The notes under the pieces were generated by a model. The model was given only the letters and a program-made list of their open reading frames with translations, did no database searches and had not been told where the DNA came from. From positions 992,001 to 1,056,000 of the forward strand of contig NZ_AP025473.1 of assembly GCF_024347395.1 (NCBI RefSeq): DNA of 64,000 nt, given 5' to 3'. A program made the position numbers and the translations under genes. This DNA is from Vibrio cortegadensis (lineage in GTDB: Bacteria; Pseudomonadota; Gammaproteobacteria; Enterobacterales; Vibrionaceae). The stretch's first letter is position 1, and each line of letters begins with the position of its first letter. Positions 27,365 to 36,473 of the stretch are shown piece after piece.

Positions 27365-28030
27365 ATGAAAAAAGTAATAATTATGATCGTCATTTTAGCC
27401 ATCCTCGGCGGGGCCGGTGCTGGGTATTATTTCTTTTTCATGCAAGAGGACGACTCTGATGCCGCAAATCAATCTCAAGAAACCGCACCAATACAGCAGA
27501 CACCCTCAGAAGGCTTGGTCATTGATTTAACCCCCAAACCTGAAAATACTGAATTTTATGTGGCATCGGCCAAACTCAATATTATGGATCGTCCATCTAA
27601 TGACGGTATTATTATTGGAGCCTTGTACAAAACGGATTTCGTTGAGGTGCTTGAGAAAAAGGACGGCTGGGCGCGAATCTCAGAAAACTTCGTTTATGGG
27701 GATGGAGAGTTGGAGCAAGCTGACTGGATCGATATGTCATTTTTAGCCATTGAAAAACCAACTATTTCTAAAAAAGAACGTATTGAAACTATAGATGCGT
27801 ATATTGCTGAGTCAGATGACTTAATGGACTACCGAGCTGAATTTCGAGCTGCGACAGAGAAGCTTCTGAACGAAGGCCAATGTGAACCGAAAGACTTTGA
27901 ACAGCTTAAGGGTTGGATCCGCTCCATCAATTATAAAGATGAACCTGTGTATTTCGTCTATTGTGATGGTCTGGAGCTAGAGAACAAAATTTATTTAGAT
28001 GTATCAACGACAAAATTGTTTTATAAGTAA
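27365..28030 (+). CDS. Membrane-anchored SH3-like protein
   Basis: This 221-residue protein has an N-terminal membrane helix (residues 4-26, VIIMIVILAILGGAGAGYYF), an acidic/Gln-rich linker, a bacterial SH3-like domain at about 62-125 (ASAKLNIMDRPSNDG, VEVLEKKDGWARI), and an alpha/beta tail with two Cys. SH3b domains often bind peptidoglycan, so a periplasmic envelope role is plausible. It lies upstream of vemP but with its own spacer; no operon link is evident. Confidence 0.65.
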   Translation: MKKVIIMIVILAILGGAGAGYYFFFMQEDDSDAANQSQETAPIQQTPSEGLVIDLTPKPENTEFYVASAKLNIMDRPSNDGIIIGALYKTDFVEVLEKKDGWARISENFVYGDGELEQADWIDMSFLAIEKPTISKKERIETIDAYIAESDDLMDYRAEFRAATEKLLNEGQCEPKDFEQLKGWIRSINYKDEPVYFVYCDGLELENKIYLDVSTTKLFYK

Positions 28031-28183
28031 TTGTAATATAATGATATTTGTCAGATGTCTATTGGCTCTGGTGGCTTTTAGATCTTTTTAGTTGTTCATT
28101 CCTATAACTGGGCCTATTATTCAGACTTTCGCAGTGGGTTCGTTTCACCACTTACTGTCACTTTACTACTATATATGTTGGCT

Positions 28184-28672
28184 ATGTTTCGAGTGCTGGT
28201 AAGATCTATTCTTGTATTTATGTGTGCGGTGGTTTTCCCCTCGCAGGCGTTTGTACAAGTAGAAATCAGCCCTAATAATGAGTATACCCAACCTCAAACC
28301 AATCACGCGGCATTCGAGAGCGAGTTTCAGGCTGAGTTAAATCGAGTGTTGAGTTCACCGAACTCCTTACATATTGGTGACACTCCACCAATTTCAATCG
28401 ATCTTCATCGTCGTCCCATCCATGCGAACGTTAATCAGATTCGTTGGACATATACACCTAGAGATCAAGAGACCATTGATGACCTAGGTTTTGACTCGCA
28501 TAACCGCGATGATCTGCCACAATACCAATTTACCTTATCGTCCCTAAAATCTATGCCAGCTTTCGCTTGGTATTCGAAAATTATCCTTTCAAATTATCGT
28601 ATTTCTGGCTGGAAAGAGAGCAACGCATTTTATGTTGCCCTGAATAGCCAATATTCCTCTTCATCTATTTAA
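28184..28672 (+). CDS. vemP: VemP-type secretion-monitoring arrest peptide
   Basis: This 162-residue secretory protein has a signal peptide (residues 1-22) and sits directly before secD2. Its C-terminus reads RISGWKESNAFYVALNSQ. That matches the remembered ribosome-arrest motif of Vibrio alginolyticus VemP, in which Trp143 and the stall-site Gln156 are key. With the ATG at 28184, rather than the in-frame ATG at 28175, these residues here number exactly W143 and Q156. In V. alginolyticus, VemP stalls its own translation until its export pulls it free, and prolonged stalling under poor export or low sodium opens the secD2 ribosome site. The same circuit is expected here. Confidence 0.9.
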   Translation: MFRVLVRSILVFMCAVVFPSQAFVQVEISPNNEYTQPQTNHAAFESEFQAELNRVLSSPNSLHIGDTPPISIDLHRRPIHANVNQIRWTYTPRDQETIDDLGFDSHNRDDLPQYQFTLSSLKSMPAFAWYSKIILSNYRISGWKESNAFYVALNSQYSSSSI

Positions 28673-28724
28673 CGATTCACTTAACTCCATACCTATTCGA
28701 TAGGTAGTCTCTATTGTTTTTTGA

Positions 28725-28742
28725 CTTGGTTCATTCCAAGGG
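28725..28742 (+). promoter_or_regulatory. Hairpin masking the secD2 ribosome binding site
   Basis: CTTGG (28725-28729) pairs with CCAAG (28736-28740) around a 6-base loop. The AAGGG at 28738-28742, 11 bases before the secD2 ATG, is the likely ribosome site and is partly locked in the stem. Another hairpin, TACCTAT/ATAGGTA, lies at 28690-28706. A ribosome stalled at the vemP end could change this folding, as known for V. alginolyticus. Confidence 0.6.
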
Positions 28743-28753
28743 CATTCTTATAG

Positions 28754-30589
28754 ATGAAAGAAATGAAAAATATAAAAAATCAAAAACGCATGAACCACTA
28801 TTCTATGTGGAAATATCTGGTTCTTATTGTTGCAGTGGTTCTATTGGCTCTCAGCGCCATCCCAACTTGGTACGGTGAGCAACCATCGATACAGATTCAA
28901 AGCGAGGCTCTACAGTCTTCATTATCCTCAATCACAAAACTGGATCGATTCTTAAAAGATGCAGGGGTATCAGCGCAGGAAATTACACAAAATAAAGAGC
29001 AAATGACTTTGGTTTTTCGAGACGAAGATACCCAGAGTCGAGCACGTAAAATATTAGATTCAGCCATTACACAAGCGGATGGTATTACCTATTCGTATGT
29101 CTCTGTTGCCCCTAAGTGGCTTGGGGAGTTAGGCTTCAATCCGATAAAACTTGGGCTTGATCTTAGAGGAGGAGTGCAGTTTTTACTTAACGTAGATGTA
29201 GACCAAGCTTTTTCAGAACAACGAGATGCCATTCAAGATGAAGTGAGAGAGATGCTGCGTGCTGAACATTTACGCGGAGTAAAAGTGGTAAGCCGAGGTG
29301 TTGATGGATTTCTCGTAAGTGCGAAGTCAGCTGATCATCTTAATCGTATTCGTGAATACTTAAATAAAAGCTATCCAAATTGGGTTGTTAAGCGTTCATC
29401 TGGTCAATTGTTAATTCAACCATCACAACAAAATAAGACTGAGTTTCAAACCATCACGCTGCAACAGAACTTAAAAATTATGCGTGGAAGGATTGAAGAG
29501 TTAGGTATTACTGAAGCTTTAGTCCAGCGACAAGGTGAGCACTCGATTCGGATTGAATTACCTGGCGTACAAGATCCATCACAAGCAAAAAATGTGATAG
29601 GTGCGACTGCCAGTCTTGCATTTCATCAAGCTAAATCCCCTTCAGAAGCAAAAACAAGCCGTGACATCACTTTGGCTGACAACGATGGCGCGTCGGTAAC
29701 CTTGGTAAAGAAAGCGATTTTGACCGGTGAACATATCGTCAATGCAAGAGCGAGTTTTGACAAGATGGGTCGGGCAGAGGTGGATATTTCACTGGATCAC
29801 GCCGGTGGCAAAATCATGAGTGACTTCTCTGGAAAGCACATTGGAAAACCAATGGCTACGGTCTATCGGGAGTACACTCTAGATGCGCAAGGTAACTCAC
29901 AACGAAGTGAGAAAGTGATTAGCGTTGCGACTATTCAATCACAGCTTGGTAGTCAATTCAGAATCACAGGGGCAGGAACCATTGACGAAGCTCAACAACT
30001 TGCGCTTTTACTTCGTGCGGGTTCGTTGACTGCTCCAGTAACCATTGTGGAAGAGAGAACGATCGGCGCATCACTTGGCGCTGAAAATATTCACAATGGT
30101 TTTGCAGCGCTAGCTCTAGGGATGGGTTTGACCCTTGCGTTCATGGCGCTTTGGTACCGCAGGTTAGGATGGATTGCGAATGTCGCTTTAGTGGCGAATA
30201 TGGTCTGTTTACTCGGCATGGTCGCTTTGTTACCTGGTGCAGTTTTAACATTACCTGGTATTGCTGGATTGGTTTTAACTGTCGGTATGGCTGTTGATAC
30301 CAACGTTCTCATTTTTGAAAGGATAAGAGACAAACTAGCAGAAGGACGGAATTTTGCACAAGCCATCGATCAAGGATTTAGTTCTGCGATAAGCACTATT
30401 TTGGATGCAAACATTACCACAATGATCACGGCTGTCATTCTGTACTCAATGGGAAATGGGCCAATTCAAGGCTTTGCTTTAACGCTTGGGTTGGGGCTTA
30501 TTACGAGTATGTTTACAGGCGTGTTCGCTTCACGAGCAATGATCAATCTAATTTGGGGCCGTGATAGCCGCCGCGATGTAAGGGTGTAA
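28754..30589 (+). CDS. secD2: SecD, second-copy protein translocase subunit
   Basis: This 611-residue inner-membrane protein of the SecDF complex uses an ion gradient to help pull preproteins out of the SecYEG channel. It has TM1 near residues 18-38, the GLDLRGGVQFLL motif at the start of the P1 region, and TM2-6 in the last 170 residues (VGMAVDTNVLIFERIRD, TMITAVILYSMGNGP). Its place behind vemP identifies it as the SecDF2 paralogue, which in Vibrio is induced when the sodium-driven SecDF1 works poorly. The stop overlaps the secF start by one base (TAATG). In-frame Met codons at 28763 and 28790 are alternative starts. Confidence 0.93.
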   Translation: MKEMKNIKNQKRMNHYSMWKYLVLIVAVVLLALSAIPTWYGEQPSIQIQSEALQSSLSSITKLDRFLKDAGVSAQEITQNKEQMTLVFRDEDTQSRARKILDSAITQADGITYSYVSVAPKWLGELGFNPIKLGLDLRGGVQFLLNVDVDQAFSEQRDAIQDEVREMLRAEHLRGVKVVSRGVDGFLVSAKSADHLNRIREYLNKSYPNWVVKRSSGQLLIQPSQQNKTEFQTITLQQNLKIMRGRIEELGITEALVQRQGEHSIRIELPGVQDPSQAKNVIGATASLAFHQAKSPSEAKTSRDITLADNDGASVTLVKKAILTGEHIVNARASFDKMGRAEVDISLDHAGGKIMSDFSGKHIGKPMATVYREYTLDAQGNSQRSEKVISVATIQSQLGSQFRITGAGTIDEAQQLALLLRAGSLTAPVTIVEERTIGASLGAENIHNGFAALALGMGLTLAFMALWYRRLGWIANVALVANMVCLLGMVALLPGAVLTLPGIAGLVLTVGMAVDTNVLIFERIRDKLAEGRNFAQAIDQGFSSAISTILDANITTMITAVILYSMGNGPIQGFALTLGLGLITSMFTGVFASRAMINLIWGRDSRRDVRV

Positions 30590-31491
30590 TGATGAATCAG
30601 ATAAAAAGTAATATTCGCAAAATTCGCTATTTCACTAGCTATGTATCGATTGCGTTAATGGCGGTTTCATTACTCGCTCTAGGGGCTAGAGGGCTGAATA
30701 TGGGACTCGATTTTACGGGTGGAATGGTGACTGAGATTCAAGTAGATGCCAGTGTCGATAGCCACCAACTGCTCTCCTCATTGACTCCTGAATTGGGTGA
30801 AGAGACAAGAGTAACACCATCTGGAGAAGTGGGGCGCTGGGTAATTCGTTACGCTATACCTGAACTAGGCGCTGATGTTCCAAATATTGAACCTCTATTG
30901 GCTCCAATATCTAACCATGTTGAAGTGGTTAGCAATAGCATGGTTGGCTCTCAAGTGGGCCAAGATTTAGTTGATCAAGGCGGGCTCGCATTGTTGATCT
31001 CCCTTTTATGCATTTTGGGTTATTTATGTTTCCGTTTTGAATGGAGACTCGCAAGCGGTTCATTATTGGCACTATTGCATGATGTGGTACTGGTTTTAGG
31101 CTTCTTTGCACTGACTCAAATGGAATTTAACTTAACCGTATTTGCAGCCATACTCGCCATACTCGGTTACTCCTTAAATGATTCAATTATCATAGCCGAT
31201 AGGGTGCGAGAGCTTCTTGTTGCAAAACAGTCGTTATCAACAAAAGAGATTAACGATCAAGCTGTTGTTGCAACGTTTTCTCGCACTATGGTGACATCAG
31301 GAACAACGTTAATTACCGTTGGCGCATTATGGCTTATGGGGGGGAGTGCGTTAGAAGGTTTTTCTACCGCAATGTTTATCGGTATTCTGACCGGAACATG
31401 GTCTTCAATCTCGATAGGGACAGTGCTGCCTGAGTGGTTAAAGTTGGAGCCTAAACATTATTTGCCCGTGGAAGTCGATTCTGCACCTTAG
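30589..31491 (+). CDS. secF2: SecF, second-copy protein translocase subunit
   Basis: This 300-residue partner of SecD2 has six membrane helices. The N-terminal GLDFTGGMVTEIQV motif and the TM4-5 region (YSLNDSIIIADRVRE, TMVTSGTTLITV) are standard SecF signatures. It is translated with secD2 through a one-base overlap and ends at the terminator at 31518. No yajC precedes the pair, again as expected for the vemP-controlled copy. Confidence 0.95.
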   Translation: MMNQIKSNIRKIRYFTSYVSIALMAVSLLALGARGLNMGLDFTGGMVTEIQVDASVDSHQLLSSLTPELGEETRVTPSGEVGRWVIRYAIPELGADVPNIEPLLAPISNHVEVVSNSMVGSQVGQDLVDQGGLALLISLLCILGYLCFRFEWRLASGSLLALLHDVVLVLGFFALTQMEFNLTVFAAILAILGYSLNDSIIIADRVRELLVAKQSLSTKEINDQAVVATFSRTMVTSGTTLITVGALWLMGGSALEGFSTAMFIGILTGTWSSISIGTVLPEWLKLEPKHYLPVEVDSAP

Positions 31492-31517
31492 GCAAATCGA
31501 TGGTTTACCCTAGATAA

Positions 31518-31547
31518 AAGAAAACCCCGAATTAACGGGGTTTTCTT
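31518..31547. terminator. Bidirectional terminator between secF2 and the nap operon
   Basis: AAGAAAACCCCG (31518-31529) and CGGGGTTTTCTT (31536-31547) form a perfect stem with a 6-base loop, and both strands end in T-rich arms. It serves the convergent secDF2 and nap transcripts. Confidence 0.92.
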
Positions 31548-31608
31548 AAAATGAAAGAGGAGCTACAAAATAGGCAAAATCATATCTCCTCAACCATTGC
31601 TTTTTTAC

Positions 31609-31743
31609 TTAGACTTCTTTGTCTTTTCCTAGAGAAAGGAATCCAACAGAGATGGCAGCAACAACAGCGAATCCGCTTAAAATAATCACGGGCATTGCAC
31701 TGTAGCCAAGAATATGCCAAATAACTGATTCTAAAGTACTCAT
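31609..31743 (-). CDS. 44-residue membrane protein at the end of the nap operon
   Basis: A short reading frame of 44 codons starts at 31743 with an excellent ribosome site (TAGGAG) 13 bases after the napC stop. The product begins MSTLESVIWHILGYSAMP, has one hydrophobic helix (VIILSGFAVVAAISVGFL) and ends in GKDKEV. It resembles the NapE/TorE-like tiny proteins seen in nap operons (I recall a small family, TIGR02808, with this size and context). It may stabilise or assemble the NapC membrane complex. The role is unproven. Confidence 0.75.
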   Translation of the reverse strand: MSTLESVIWHILGYSAMPVIILSGFAVVAAISVGFLSLGKDKEV

Positions 31744-31756
31744 TCTGTAACTCCTA

Positions 31757-32332
31757 TTACCAGCCTTCAACGCCGCTCATGTCTGGAAGTTTATGTGCAA
31801 TACCTTTGTGGCAATCTACACACGTTTTTTCACCTGAAGCGAGTGCGGTAGAGTGTTGTTTAACACTACGTGGGCCTTGCTCAGAAAAGTCCATAAATTC
31901 AAATTCATGACAGTTACGACACTCTTGAGAATTGTTACTCTTCATTCGATGCCATTCTCGTTCTGCTAGGTGTGAACGTCTTGCTTTGAACTTCTCGTCA
32001 GTACCGATGGTATCAGTAACAAAGTAAGCAAAAAGCTCTTTAGACGCTTGAACTTTACGTACTATTTTGTCTGTCCAGTTGTGTGGAACGTGACAGTCAG
32101 AACAGATAGCTCGTACACCTGAACGGTTCGAGTAGTGAACCGTTTCTTGGATTTCAGCAACGATAGGGGCATGACAACCAGAACAGAATTCTTCCGTATT
32201 AGTTGCTTCCATACCCGTGTTGAATGCACCCCAGAAAAGAAGACCACCAGCAAATCCCATAAATAGAACAACACCTACAGCTGCTTTACTTGGGCTTCTT
32301 AATCTGGTCCAAAACGCTTTTAATAATTTCAT
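31757..32332 (-). CDS. napC: NapC tetraheme quinol dehydrogenase
   Basis: This 191-residue membrane-anchored cytochrome oxidises membrane quinol and passes electrons to NapB/NapA. An N-terminal membrane helix (about 17-38) is followed by exactly four CxxCH haem sites: CSGCH (C50), CSDCH, CRNCH and CVDCH. NapG and NapH are absent from this operon, so NapC would be the sole quinol entry point. It is downstream of napB and upstream of the 44-residue membrane protein. Confidence 0.96.
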   Translation of the reverse strand: MKLLKAFWTRLRSPSKAAVGVVLFMGFAGGLLFWGAFNTGMEATNTEEFCSGCHAPIVAEIQETVHYSNRSGVRAICSDCHVPHNWTDKIVRKVQASKELFAYFVTDTIGTDEKFKARRSHLAEREWHRMKSNNSQECRNCHEFEFMDFSEQGPRSVKQHSTALASGEKTCVDCHKGIAHKLPDMSGVEGW

Positions 32333-32362
32333 ATATAGCCTCTCTTATGCCTTTGGCTATGA

Positions 32363-32821
32363 TTATTTTAATGAATCAACGCGTTGGAATTCATTCTCAA
32401 CTAATGGTTTAGCATCAGCTTGAGGAACGTGACATTGCAGACAGAAGTAACGACGAGGTGATACATCTGAAAGCACTTGGTCTTCGCGGTTCATGTAGTG
32501 AGTGACACTAATTTTAGTTGCACCCATCTCTTTAGCGTTTTTCCAGCTGTGACAAGAAAGACATTTGTTCGCATTAAGAGACACTTCGTAGTTACGAATT
32601 GTGTGTGGAACAAGAGGTGGCTGATATACGTAGTCACTGTCTAATGTTACGTGATCTCTTGGGAAACGTTTAAAATCGTCTGCCGCACGTGTTACTTCAA
32701 GTTCAGAAGCTCCACGTAGGGATTCTACGCCACCAATACCGCCTGGGTTATCAAGCTCAGCTTGAGCAACACCAGTCATCAAAGCACCGATTGATAAAAG
32801 GGCAATAATCAGTTTTTTCAT
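32363..32821 (-). CDS. napB: NapB diheme cytochrome subunit
   Basis: This 152-residue periplasmic electron-transfer subunit of nitrate reductase has a Sec signal (GALMTGVAQA|E) and two haem sites, CLSCH and CLQCH. It docks on NapA and receives electrons from NapC. Gene order napA-napB-napC is the usual one. Confidence 0.96.
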   Translation of the reverse strand: MKKLIIALLSIGALMTGVAQAELDNPGGIGGVESLRGASELEVTRAADDFKRFPRDHVTLDSDYVYQPPLVPHTIRNYEVSLNANKCLSCHSWKNAKEMGATKISVTHYMNREDQVLSDVSPRRYFCLQCHVPQADAKPLVENEFQRVDSLK

Positions 32822-32905
32822 GTTTATTTCTCCGCCTTATGGCTAATTCTTTGATTGGCAACCTAAGACTCTAGGTTGCCAGTGCAATCATTTCTGTTCT
32901 GGTGC

Positions 32906-35395
32906 TTAAGATACTTTCGTGATCTTAACCGGACACTTCTTAAAGTCTGTCTGTTTAGACAGTGGGTCCGTAGCATCAAGGATCAGTTTGTTGATCAGAA
33001 TGCGAGCATCAAAGAACGGTACAAATACCAATCCTTGCGGTGGACGGTTACGACCGCGAGTTTCCACTCGAACTCGAACTTCACCACGAGCGTTCTCCAT
33101 TAGAACTTCATCACCTCTGCGTAAACCACGTGCTTTTGCATCAGCAGGGTGGATGTAACAAAGTGCATCAGGAACGGCTTTGTAAAGCTCAGGAACACGA
33201 CGAGTCATTGTGCCTGTATGCCAGTGTTCAAGTACACGTCCAGTACATAGCCACAAGTCATATTCTTTATTTGGTACTTCCGGTGGCGCTTCGTATGGTG
33301 CTGAAATGATCAGAGCCTTGCCATCTGGTTTACCATAGAATTCCCATCCAGCACCTTTCTTAACATACGGGTCAGAGCCTTCTTTGAAACGCCATTTAGT
33401 TTCTTTGCCATCAACAACAGGCCAGCGTAAACCACGTACGTTGTGGTAAACGTCGTATGGTGCTAAATCGTGACCGTGACCGCGACCAAATTCTGCGTAC
33501 TCTTCGAATAGGCCTTTTTGTACGTAGTAACCGAAGTGGTGTGCATCGTCGTTCAATTCACGAGCTTCTTCGATAGGGAATTTATCTACTTGACCGTTTT
33601 TGTACAGCATATCGTACATAGTTTTGCCACGGTACTCAGGTGCTTTTGCAAGCAACTCTTCAGGCCAAACGTCTTCCATTTTGAAGCGCTTAGAGAACTC
33701 CATTACTTGCCATGAATCTGACTTCGCTTCACCAACTGTACCCACTTGTTGATACCAAGCTTGTGTACGACGTTCAGCGTTACCGTAAGCACCTTCTTTT
33801 TCTACCCACATTGCGGTTGGAAGAATCAAGTCAGCCGCTTGAGCGGTTGCTGTTGGGTAAGGGTCAGAAACAACGATGAAGTTTTCAGGGTTACGGTAAC
33901 CAGGCAAACGTTCAGCATTAATATTTGGACCCGCTTGCATATTGTTATTACATTGAACCCAGTAAGCGTTGATCTTACCGTCATTCAACATACGGTCTTG
34001 TTTAACCGCGTGAGCACCAGGCTTCGCAGGAATCGTTCCTTCAGGAAGTTTCCAGATTTTTTCAGCAATAGCACGGTGTTTAGGGTTTTTAACCACCATA
34101 TCCGCAGGAAGACGATGTGAGAATGTACCAACTTCACGAGCTGTACCACACGCTGATGGCTGACCTGTAAGTGAGAACGGGCTGTTACCTGGAGTCGCAA
34201 TTTTACCTGTAAGAAGGTGGATATTGTACACCAAGCTGTTCATCCAAACGCCACGAGTATGTTGGTTCATACCCATTGTCCAAAGTGACATGACTTTGAT
34301 GTTTGGATCAGCATATTGTTTAGCAAGCTCAATCAGTTTCTCAACAGAAACGCCTGACATTTCAGAAGCTTTCTCTGCTGTATAAGAAGCAACAGAAGCT
34401 TTGTAACCTTCAAAATCAAGTGGGTGCAGTTTACCAACGTTCGGGTTTGCTGCTTTCACTTGAAGTGGATCGTCATCACGTAGGCCGTAACCGATATCAG
34501 TCGTTGCTTGCTTGAAGTTCGTGTGCTTGTTTACGAAGTCCCAATTTACAGCATCGTTTTGGATGATGTAGTTAGCAATGAAGTTAGCGATAGCAAGGTC
34601 AGACTGTGGTTCAAAAATGTAACCAGTATCTGCTAGTTCAAATGAACGGTGGTAATAAGTAGAGAGTACATTCACTTTTACGTGTGGATGGCTTAAACGA
34701 CGGTCAGTGATACGAGTCCATAATACAGGGTGCATTTCTGCCATGTTAGAACCCCACAGAACGAATGCATCTGCGTGTTCGAAATCGTCATAACAGCCCA
34801 TTGGCTCATCGATACCGAAAGTACGCATGAAGCCACCTACAGCAGAAGCCATACAGTGACGAGCGTTTGGATCGATGTTGTTTGAACGGAAACCCGCTTT
34901 CATCATTTTAGCGGCGGCGTAACCTTCCATTACTGTCCACTGACCTGAACCGAACATGCCAATACCCGTTGGGCCATGTTTTTTCAGTGCCGCTTTCCAT
35001 TTTTCAGCCATTGTATCGAAAGCAACATCCCAAGAAACAGGTGCGAAATCACCGTCTTTGTCATATTTGCCATCTTTCATACGAAGAAGAGGAGTTTCAA
35101 GACGGTCTTTGCCATACATGATTTTTGACAGGAAGTAACCTTTAATACAGTTGAGGCCTTTGTTTACAGGTGCTTCTGGGTCACCCTGTGTCGCAACAAC
35201 CTTACCGTTTTGAGTACCAATCAGAACAGAACAGCCTGTACCACAAAAACGACAAGCCGCTTTATCCCATGTTATTTTTGTTTGGTCTGAACTAGCGATC
35301 AGATTCGTAGCAGTAGCTGGCAATGTTACGCCCGCAACCGCTGCCGCTGATGCAGCTGCATTTGCTTTCACAAATGCACGTCTTGTCATTTTCAT
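32906..35395 (-). CDS. napA: NapA periplasmic nitrate reductase catalytic subunit
   Basis: This 829-residue molybdenum enzyme reduces nitrate to nitrite in the periplasm. It carries a Tat signal (MTRRAFVKANAAASA), a [4Fe-4S] site with C48, C51, C55 and C83 (CRFCGTGC ... NCIKG), and the molybdenum-ligating C181 in NARHCMASAVGG. The bis-molybdopterin-guanine-dinucleotide fold runs to the C-terminus. Its start overlaps the end of napD by four bases, consistent with the NapD chaperone being made just before it. Confidence 0.97.
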   Translation of the reverse strand: MKMTRRAFVKANAAASAAAVAGVTLPATATNLIASSDQTKITWDKAACRFCGTGCSVLIGTQNGKVVATQGDPEAPVNKGLNCIKGYFLSKIMYGKDRLETPLLRMKDGKYDKDGDFAPVSWDVAFDTMAEKWKAALKKHGPTGIGMFGSGQWTVMEGYAAAKMMKAGFRSNNIDPNARHCMASAVGGFMRTFGIDEPMGCYDDFEHADAFVLWGSNMAEMHPVLWTRITDRRLSHPHVKVNVLSTYYHRSFELADTGYIFEPQSDLAIANFIANYIIQNDAVNWDFVNKHTNFKQATTDIGYGLRDDDPLQVKAANPNVGKLHPLDFEGYKASVASYTAEKASEMSGVSVEKLIELAKQYADPNIKVMSLWTMGMNQHTRGVWMNSLVYNIHLLTGKIATPGNSPFSLTGQPSACGTAREVGTFSHRLPADMVVKNPKHRAIAEKIWKLPEGTIPAKPGAHAVKQDRMLNDGKINAYWVQCNNNMQAGPNINAERLPGYRNPENFIVVSDPYPTATAQAADLILPTAMWVEKEGAYGNAERRTQAWYQQVGTVGEAKSDSWQVMEFSKRFKMEDVWPEELLAKAPEYRGKTMYDMLYKNGQVDKFPIEEARELNDDAHHFGYYVQKGLFEEYAEFGRGHGHDLAPYDVYHNVRGLRWPVVDGKETKWRFKEGSDPYVKKGAGWEFYGKPDGKALIISAPYEAPPEVPNKEYDLWLCTGRVLEHWHTGTMTRRVPELYKAVPDALCYIHPADAKARGLRRGDEVLMENARGEVRVRVETRGRNRPPQGLVFVPFFDARILINKLILDATDPLSKQTDFKKCPVKITKVS

Positions 35396-35697
35396 ACTTC
35401 ACCCTCAATTTGGGAATGGTTAGTTCCAGTGTCTGTATCCATATCGTCTAGGTCGGTTTCGATTTGGTGGTAAACCAAAGCAGTGCCTAAAACATTTGGT
35501 AAATCGTTGATCGCTTCTATAGTGTCGGTTACATAACCTTGGTTTTCGGTTTCCAACACCACAACTATTTTTCCTTTAGGACTATCGCCATAGATTTCTG
35601 CATTTTCGAATTGTTCGATTTGCGCTTTGATCTCAGCTAAGTGTTCAGGAGCAACATGCACAACCAAACTTGAAATATGCACTTCATTTAGTGCCAT
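35392..35697 (-). CDS. napD: NapD, NapA maturation chaperone
   Basis: This 101-residue cytoplasmic protein begins MALNEVHISSLVVHVAPEHL, typical of NapD, with the ferredoxin-like fold expected to bind the Tat signal of NapA. The tail is longer and more acidic than in E. coli. It overlaps napA by four bases. Confidence 0.93.
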   Translation of the reverse strand: MALNEVHISSLVVHVAPEHLAEIKAQIEQFENAEIYGDSPKGKIVVVLETENQGYVTDTIEAINDLPNVLGTALVYHQIETDLDDMDTDTGTNHSQIEGEV

Positions 35698-35733
35698 AAA
35701 TTACTCTCGTTATTATCGCCGAAGCGAATGTTA

Positions 35734-36231
35734 TTATAGTTTTTCGCCTTGGCGAACATTGCTCACATTGATGGCTGAAGTAGGGCAAACGGCAACACAA
35801 GCACCACAGCCACTGCATTCATCAACGTTAATTTTTGGGTTCGCAACTCGACCTACTTGTAGATCAAATTGAATTGCCATGGGCTCACACATATCCCCAC
35901 AGCTTCGACATTCCACATTTTGGTTCGCTAAGCACTTTTCGCTGATACTTGCTTTTGCATCCCAAGCTGGTTCATCTTGTGTTTTAAAAATCGGTTCTGG
36001 ACACACTTCTGCGCATTGATAGCAAAATGTGCATTCATCGATAGAAAAGTCAACGGTAGGGAACCCTCCATCACCACTAACAATTATTTTGGTCTCACAT
36101 ACATTCAAACATTTGCCACATCGAGTGCAATCTTCGATGAAGTTTTCTTGTTTTTGAATCCACGGTAAGCGAACCAAACTACTATCAACGTTTTTTCTTG
36201 AAAATAAGCGTCTTCTAGATAGGTCAACCAC
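35734..36231 (-). CDS. napF: NapF iron-sulfur protein
   Basis: This 165-residue cytoplasmic ferredoxin-like protein is thought to help load NapA with its iron-sulfur cluster before export. Four Cys clusters are visible: CTRCGKCLNVC, CTFCYQCAEVCPEP, CRSCGDMCEP and CSGCGACVAVCP. The N-terminus (SRRRLFSRK) matches NapF proteins. It is the first gene of napFDABC and faces narQ across a 242-base regulatory region. Confidence 0.95.
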   Translation of the reverse strand: MVDLSRRRLFSRKNVDSSLVRLPWIQKQENFIEDCTRCGKCLNVCETKIIVSGDGGFPTVDFSIDECTFCYQCAEVCPEPIFKTQDEPAWDAKASISEKCLANQNVECRSCGDMCEPMAIQFDLQVGRVANPKINVDECSGCGACVAVCPTSAINVSNVRQGEKL

Positions 36232-36340
36232 TTAGTACATCCTAAGTATAGTAATAGTGCTAAAAGTGTAGGTTATTTTTCCATTAACATACTTTCATTT
36301 TTACTAATACAAATTGTAGTTTTAGAAATATTTGTATAAA

Positions 36341-36356
36341 TACCCCTTAAGGGCTA
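36341..36356 (-). promoter_or_regulatory. NarP-type 7-2-7 site
   Basis: TACCCCT-TA-AGGGCTA is an inverted pair of NarL/NarP heptamers with two-base spacing, the arrangement NarP needs. The first heptamer fits TACYYMT fully and the second fits at 6 of 7. It sits 110 bases before napF, between napF and narQ. Confidence 0.75.
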
Positions 36357-36370
36357 ATTAATGTTGGATG

Positions 36371-36384
36371 TTGTTTTAGATCAA
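36371..36384 (-). promoter_or_regulatory. FNR box
   Basis: TTGTT-TTAG-ATCAA matches the FNR consensus TTGAT-N4-ATCAA at 9 of 10 defined positions. It is centred 29 bases from the NarP site. Anaerobic activation of nap, and perhaps narQP, is expected. Confidence 0.7.
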
Positions 36385-36473
36385 TAAATTCCGTGGCTGT
36401 TGATCACATATTGATAGGGTTAATATCAGAGGCGTGGCAAAATGAATGTAATTGAAATTTTTGGAGCTTCATT

